Part shown: positions 12,580 through 17,388 of the stretch, one piece after another
Layout of the letters: every line of letters begins with the position of its first letter
How positions within the stretch are numbered: the first letter of the stretch is position 1
Origin: a bacterium
GTDB lineage: Bacteria > Zixibacteria > MSB-5A5 > GN15 > FEB-12
NCBI GenBank assembly: GCA_030668045.1
Contig: DAOUUR010000006.1
Span: 1 to 17,388 of the forward strand
Length of the DNA: 17,388 bases
Direction of reading: 5' to 3'
Position numbers and translations under genes: made by a program
The notes under the pieces: model-generated
Database searches by the model: none
What the model was told of the DNA's origin: nothing
The model's input: only the letters and a program-made list of their open reading frames with translations

Positions 12580-15500
12580 ATGACGACACCAGAGTCACAT
12601 AAAGAGCTGGAACAACAACTCCGAGGCACGTTGCTAAAGCAGCGCCTTGTTCTGCTGGCCGCAGGTTTTCTTACGACTTTCGCGGCAATTCTCCTGACGG
12701 CAGTAGCCCTGAGTCTGGTCGCCGCCACGATGATCCTCCCGGTTTGGTTGAAACTCCTTGCTCTGACAATCAGCGGTGTCGGCGCCGGCTATGTTTTCAT
12801 CAGGTACGCAATCGTACGCTTTCTCACCGGCAGCGTCGACTCTGTCGCCTGTGCTCTGGAAGAGAAGAATCCTGCCCTGAAAGGCCGACTGATCGCCGCC
12901 CTGCAATTCGCACGCATGAAATCGACACCCGGTTACTCAAACGATCTTATTCAGTGGACCGTAAAACAGGCGCTGGCCAGATCGGACGAGATCAATTTCG
13001 ACGAAGCCATCACTTTCTACCCGGTAGTCCGGTCGCTAAAACGATTTGCCGTGGCCGCCGTCGCAGCGGTCGCGTTGATCATGCTTCTGCCCGGTCTCTG
13101 GAGCCATTCGCTTGAAGTCTATTCCAACCCCACCACCGTGATTGCGCCGCCGTTGGGATACCTCCTGACCCCGGTCCCAACTTCGACTGAGTGGGTGAAA
13201 TATCGTGACATCGAAATCGGCGGCGTCCTAAGAGGCGATCAATTCCCCGAAGAAGCCATCATCCACCACCGCCTTGCCGGTGGTAGCTGGCAACAGACTG
13301 CAATCGATCTGAGAACTCTGCGTCACCACCCAACCGACTACGGCGATTCTGTGTTGTTGACCACAACTCTCCGCCAGATCAACAAGTCGTTTGACTTCTA
13401 TGTCGAAGCCGGACGAGTCAAAACTGAGGTGCAGAAAGTTGACGTCGTTGATCGACCACGGGTCGAGGGTATCCGCCTGTCGATTTTTTATCCGGACTAC
13501 ACCGGCCTGGCCCCAACGGTAGTTGATGAAAACAACGGCTCCTTCTCGGCGGTTATCGGCAGCCGCTCCCATATCAAGATAGAAACCAACCTGCCGATTC
13601 AATCCTCTGAGATGGTCTTCTCAGATTCGACCCGTCTGCCGATGGAAGTAACCGATCGAACCGCCGGTGCCGTGATTATGGTCGACAGTTCCCGTTCGTA
13701 CCATTTCTACCTACTGGATCACCTCGGCGAAAAGAATCCCGACCCAATCGAATACTACATCACGGCTGTTCCCGACGAGTACCCGTCAATAGATGTCCTT
13801 CGTCCGGGCTTCGATGTCAACCTCAACGACGAGTTGCGGCTGCCACTGAAGGTTCGCATTTTTGACGACTACGGTATCTCATCGCTGATCCTCAAGTACG
13901 CTGTCGTCTCTGGGGGACATCCCGGCGAAGAGAACGTCGCGGTGCTTCATTTCTCCGAACGGATCAAGACCGAAGGCGAAGTCGAATTCAACTGGGACTT
14001 AAGCCCCATGAATCTCTACCCGGGTGACTATCTCGTATACTCATTCGAAGTTGCCGATAACGATCAAATCTCCGGTCCCAAGATCACCCGGTCGAGGCAG
14101 TATATAGCCCGGCTGCCTTCGCTTGAGGAGATCATCGCCGAGTCCGAGGCCGAGAGTGGCCAACGCATCACGCGCACTGAAGAGATTCTCGACCGTGGCA
14201 AAGATTTGATGGAGCGACTCAAGAACGCCGCCCGGAAAATCTCGTCCCAGCAGAAAATCAATTCATCAACTGACTGGCAACAGCAAAAAGAGCTTGAGAA
14301 TATCGCTGAACAAAATCTTGAGATGCTTTCCGATGTGGAAAAAGCAGCGACCGAAATGGAAAAATCAATCGACCGGATGTCCGAGAATGCTCACCTCAGC
14401 CGCCAGATTCTGGAAAAACTGACTCAGATTCAGAAGCTGTTTGAAGAAGTAGCCACTCAGGATATGAAGGAAGCTCAGCAACGCCTGCAGCAGGCGCTAA
14501 AAGAACTCGACCGACAGAAGCTCACCGAGGCTCTCAAAGACATGGAGATGTCACAGGAGGAATTGCTCAAACGTCTGGAGCGTACCCTTGCCCTGCTTAA
14601 GAGAATGCAGATGGAACAGAAGATGGAATCGATGACACGCAAGGCCGAACAACTGGCCAAGCAGCAGGAAGAGATGAACCAGCGGACCGCCGACTCGCCC
14701 AATGAAGACTTAGCCAAACTCAGCCCTCAGGAAGATGCTATCCGCGACGCGCTTGAGCAGCTCAAGAAAGAAACCACAGAACTCCGGCAGGCCCAAAAAG
14801 AAGCGGGACTCGAACAGATGGAAGAGGCCAATAAGTTTGCAGAAGCCATTGAGCAAACCGACGCCGACCAGAACATGAGCGAGATGAGCAAGGCGATGAA
14901 AAAGCAGCAGAAAAGTACCGCCTCCGAGCAGGGCAAGCAGGCACTCTCCAAGTTGATGGAGATGCTCGACGCTATGCAGCAGCAGATGCTGGCGATGAAC
15001 GAGAATCAGGGCGACATGGCGGAAAAATTGATGCGCAAGGCTATTGATGATGCCAATTATCATTCCCAAAAACAGGAAGACCTCCTGAAAAAAGCTGCCG
15101 AGCTATCGCCACAATCTGCGGTTCTGGAACAGGCAGCCCGAGCCCAACAGGAACTGACCGATGCGTGTAAAGGGCTGGGACAACGGATCGCCGAGTTGGG
15201 GCAGGTGTCACCATTCATCGCTTCGGAGTTGGGAATGCTGGTTGACGATGCGATCCTTAACATGGACGGTGCGGTTGAGAAACTGGAACTCAAACAGGGT
15301 CGCCCGGCTCAGATCATGCAGCGTGAGTCAATGGCCAACCTCAACCGTGCCTCACAACGACTCGTTGAATCTCTCAACCAGCAGAAGGACTGCAACAAGG
15401 GCGGTAACTGCAACAAAGGCATGAAGAAACTCGAATCGATGTGTAACAAGCAGAACTCTCTGAATCAGCAAACACAAAAGCAGTGCAACAAACCCGGAGG

Positions 15501-16005
15501 CAGCACCGCCGGGAAAGAAAGTTCCGAGGGACTGGAAGCGCTTCGGAAACTGGCCGGCGAACAGGGCGCCATACGCAAGTCGCTGGAACAACTGGCCAAT
15601 GAGTTCGGAAACTCCCGCCAGATACTTGGACGTCTGGACGATATCGCCAGCGAGATGAAGACGGTCCAGGAAGCACTCGAAAGCGGCAACGTCGGAGCTG
15701 AAACGACCGAACGGCAATTGAAAATATACTCTCGGATGCTTGAGGCGTCACGTTCACTCCAGCGAAAAGATTTCTCCGACCAGCGAAAAGCAACCACGGC
15801 AACATCGCAGACACTGTTCCATCCCCCGGCCCTCCCAGCCGAGCTTTTTGATGATCGGGTTGACCTGGAAGATCGCCTCCGCAAGTATCTCGGGGACAAC
15901 TATCCAGCGCAGTACGAAGCTCAGATCAAGGCGTACTTCAAAGCTCTGCTGCAGACCGAGTCTCGAAACTCAATCCAGAACCAACCTGCTCCGACTGGCC
16001 AATAA
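12580..16005 (+). CDS. Large DUF4175-like membrane protein with long coiled coil
   Basis: Protein of 1141 residues resembling the DUF4175 group. Two hydrophobic helices at the N-terminus (about 23-50 and 54-76), a cytoplasmic segment (78-154) and a third helix (about 155-173) would place the remaining ~970 residues outside the membrane. Residues about 180-520 look beta-rich (for example RLSIFYPDYTGLAP and RIFDDYGISSLILKY), like Ig-type domains; about 520-930 is an almost unbroken Gln/Glu/Lys/Met-rich coiled coil. A Cys-containing linker follows (Cys938, 944, 955, 969; CNKGGNCNKG), then a second short coil and a C-terminal segment (LEDRLRKYLGDNYPAQYEAQIKAYFKALL). The function is unknown; an envelope scaffold role is inferred. 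The 99-base gap upstream holds only weak promoter-like boxes. The TPR gene starts two bases after the stop. Confidence 0.8.
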   Translation: MTTPESHKELEQQLRGTLLKQRLVLLAAGFLTTFAAILLTAVALSLVAATMILPVWLKLLALTISGVGAGYVFIRYAIVRFLTGSVDSVACALEEKNPALKGRLIAALQFARMKSTPGYSNDLIQWTVKQALARSDEINFDEAITFYPVVRSLKRFAVAAVAAVALIMLLPGLWSHSLEVYSNPTTVIAPPLGYLLTPVPTSTEWVKYRDIEIGGVLRGDQFPEEAIIHHRLAGGSWQQTAIDLRTLRHHPTDYGDSVLLTTTLRQINKSFDFYVEAGRVKTEVQKVDVVDRPRVEGIRLSIFYPDYTGLAPTVVDENNGSFSAVIGSRSHIKIETNLPIQSSEMVFSDSTRLPMEVTDRTAGAVIMVDSSRSYHFYLLDHLGEKNPDPIEYYITAVPDEYPSIDVLRPGFDVNLNDELRLPLKVRIFDDYGISSLILKYAVVSGGHPGEENVAVLHFSERIKTEGEVEFNWDLSPMNLYPGDYLVYSFEVADNDQISGPKITRSRQYIARLPSLEEIIAESEAESGQRITRTEEILDRGKDLMERLKNAARKISSQQKINSSTDWQQQKELENIAEQNLEMLSDVEKAATEMEKSIDRMSENAHLSRQILEKLTQIQKLFEEVATQDMKEAQQRLQQALKELDRQKLTEALKDMEMSQEELLKRLERTLALLKRMQMEQKMESMTRKAEQLAKQQEEMNQRTADSPNEDLAKLSPQEDAIRDALEQLKKETTELRQAQKEAGLEQMEEANKFAEAIEQTDADQNMSEMSKAMKKQQKSTASEQGKQALSKLMEMLDAMQQQMLAMNENQGDMAEKLMRKAIDDANYHSQKQEDLLKKAAELSPQSAVLEQAARAQQELTDACKGLGQRIAELGQVSPFIASELGMLVDDAILNMDGAVEKLELKQGRPAQIMQRESMANLNRASQRLVESLNQQKDCNKGGNCNKGMKKLESMCNKQNSLNQQTQKQCNKPGGSTAGKESSEGLEALRKLAGEQGAIRKSLEQLANEFGNSRQILGRLDDIASEMKTVQEALESGNVGAETTERQLKIYSRMLEASRSLQRKDFSDQRKATTATSQTLFHPPALPAELFDDRVDLEDRLRKYLGDNYPAQYEAQIKAYFKALLQTESRNSIQNQPAPTGQ

Positions 16006-16007
16006 CG

Positions 16008-17388
16008 ATGAACGCCCTGATCAAACTATTCCTCATCGCCGGCTTCTGCTTGATGTCTCTGGCCACCGCAACACCGGCCCAGACAACTGGAACAGAAACC
16101 AACCCCCGCCTCTCCCCCCCGGTGACAAATCCAGCCCTGAATGAACAGCTGCAAGTTGCGCGCGATTTACTCCGCCGGAGAAACTACGCCGGAGCCGCCG
16201 CCTATCTTGAGAAACTGTACACCGAGAACAACACCAATGAACTGATCTTCAACCTGCTCCGAGCCTGCTACCTCAACCTCAAGCAATGGACAAAAGCTGA
16301 GATCATTTCGCAACGGTTCACCGAATTGTATCCGCAGAAAGCCAAGTACTATCTCTTTCTGGGTGACGCATATATCAAAGAGGGCCGACGCGAAAACGCC
16401 CTCAATGCCTATCTGAAATCCGCCACCCTCTGTGATGATCAGGGCGCAGTGAGAATCACAACTATTCTCGAAAGCCTGCTAAACGAGAATTTCATCGACC
16501 ACGCTGTCACTATCATAGACTCCATCCGTATCCTCCGCAACGACAGCACCCTCCTTGCGCTACAACGCGGCAGAGCATTGGAATCGGGTGGGCACTACGC
16601 TTCCGCAGCGGGTGAGTATTTCATCGCCCTGGACACAGCCTCTTCGGCGGCCGTTGCTGAACGTAAGCTCCACAGCATGCTTGACTTCCCCACATCATCG
16701 GAGGAGACCGAACAAGCGTTGGTTACGCTGGCACCGGTATCGTCCAATTTCCGGGCATTTAGACTGCTGACCAATTACTACCTCGGGCACAACAACTATG
16801 AAAAAGCATCGGGCTACGCCATCCGTCAGGATTCCGCCGAAGGATTCAAAGGCACCGCTCTGGTCCAATTTGCACGTAATTGTCAGGAGCGGGAACTATT
16901 CGCCGAAGTGGTTCGGATGACTACGTATCTGCGTTCACAATATGCCAATCAGCCGTTCATGGCCGACATCAACCTTCTACAGGCCGATGCGCTGGTCCGG
17001 CTGGGTCGTATTGAGGAAGCTCTGGCCCTCTATGATACGGTCGCGGCTGTGATCTCCGTCCCTGGTCCCATCGGAGAAGCGCTATACAAGATCGGCATGG
17101 TCTATTATTCGCAGCTAAGAGACTACGACAAAGCCCTCGTCTATTTCGACTCTGTGGTCAATCATCACCGACGAGGCAAAATCTATCTGGACGCCCAACT
17201 GACAATCCCCCGCGTATATCTGGCCAAAGGCGACCTCACAGAAGCAGACAAGCATCTGAAAATTCTCAGCGAGCGCCACATGACCGAAGATGCTGCCGAG
17301 GGAGTGATGTTCTATCGTGGGTTGATCCGGTTTTTTAATAAGCAATTTGACTCATCGCGGGCAGACTTTCAGAAGATGATGGTGAAAC
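16008..17388 (+). CDS. Exported tetratricopeptide-repeat protein (3' end outside window)
   Basis: Open frame of 460 complete codons from ATG 16008 to the window edge with no stop. The start MNALIKLFLIAGFCLMSLA is a signal peptide with a likely cut after TPA (residue 24); FC is not a good lipobox, so a lipoprotein is unlikely. The mature part is made of helix pairs with TPR-like spacing: RDLLRRRNYAGAAAYLEKLY, YLFLGDAYIKEGRRENALNA, LVRLGRIEEALALYDTV, IGMVYYSQLRDYDKALVYF and YLAKGDLTEADKHLKIL. Such proteins usually act as periplasmic binding scaffolds. It begins two bases after the DUF4175-like stop without a visible ribosome binding site, so translation is probably coupled and the two products may work together. 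Confidence 0.85.
   Translation, partial: MNALIKLFLIAGFCLMSLATATPAQTTGTETNPRLSPPVTNPALNEQLQVARDLLRRRNYAGAAAYLEKLYTENNTNELIFNLLRACYLNLKQWTKAEIISQRFTELYPQKAKYYLFLGDAYIKEGRRENALNAYLKSATLCDDQGAVRITTILESLLNENFIDHAVTIIDSIRILRNDSTLLALQRGRALESGGHYASAAGEYFIALDTASSAAVAERKLHSMLDFPTSSEETEQALVTLAPVSSNFRAFRLLTNYYLGHNNYEKASGYAIRQDSAEGFKGTALVQFARNCQERELFAEVVRMTTYLRSQYANQPFMADINLLQADALVRLGRIEEALALYDTVAAVISVPGPIGEALYKIGMVYYSQLRDYDKALVYFDSVVNHHRRGKIYLDAQLTIPRVYLAKGDLTEADKHLKILSERHMTEDAAEGVMFYRGLIRFFNKQFDSSRADFQKMMVK

Noticed and set aside
1..17388. Search by eye for tRNA, rRNA, CRISPR arrays, insertion sequences, toxin-antitoxin pairs and defence genes
   Set aside because: No cloverleaf or rRNA-like segment, no regular direct repeats with spacers, no transposase or integrase motif and no abrupt change in composition were seen.

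Overview
The window reads as an ordinary chromosomal stretch from a Gram-negative-type bacterium. It is moderately GC-rich by eye and dense with genes on both strands. There are no rRNA or tRNA genes, insertion sequences, CRISPR arrays or phage genes. The combination of a complex I nuoN end, split secD and secF, a secreted two-domain M16 peptidase, a DUF4159 protein and a large DUF4175-like coiled-coil membrane protein suggests the FCB superphylum, most likely Zixibacteria or a close candidate phylum. That placement is inference from gene content and general protein style, not a phylogeny.

Layout. (1) Bases 1-615: 3' end of nuoN, finishing a complex I operon that lies to the left. (2) Bases 634-3482, plus strand: a textbook sigma70 promoter (TTGACA, 17 bp, TATAAT) drives a three-gene unit of a DUF502 membrane protein, a PTS-IIA/CBS regulator and a CaCA-type (Na+/Ca2+ exchanger family) antiporter. 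(3) Bases 3500-8202, minus strand: a secreted M16 peptidase, then a NptA-type Na+/phosphate symporter and a PhoU-like protein. The last two share a stop/start overlap and probably have their own promoter. (4) Bases 8203-8404: a divergent promoter region. (5) Bases 8405-11666, plus strand: a small exported protein of unknown function, then secD and secF, closed by a strong hairpin. (6) Bases 11734-17388, plus strand: an exported DUF4159 protein, a 1141-residue DUF4175-like membrane and coiled-coil protein, and the first 460 residues of an exported tetratricopeptide-type protein that runs off the right edge.

How the genes may work together. The two transport units each pair a membrane carrier with a soluble regulator: an antiporter with a PTS-IIA/CBS protein, and a phosphate symporter with PhoU. 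SecD and SecF form the proton-driven late-stage export machine and serve the many exported proteins here. The last three genes look like an envelope-assembly or envelope-stress module, because DUF4159 and DUF4175 proteins commonly occur near MoxR, DUF58 and von Willebrand factor A genes. If that holds here, those partners lie beyond the right edge.

Most of the window is conventional. The less explained parts are the PTS-IIA/CBS/antiporter unit, the PhoU with one dead metal motif, the small exported protein before secD, and the cysteine cluster inside the DUF4175-like protein.
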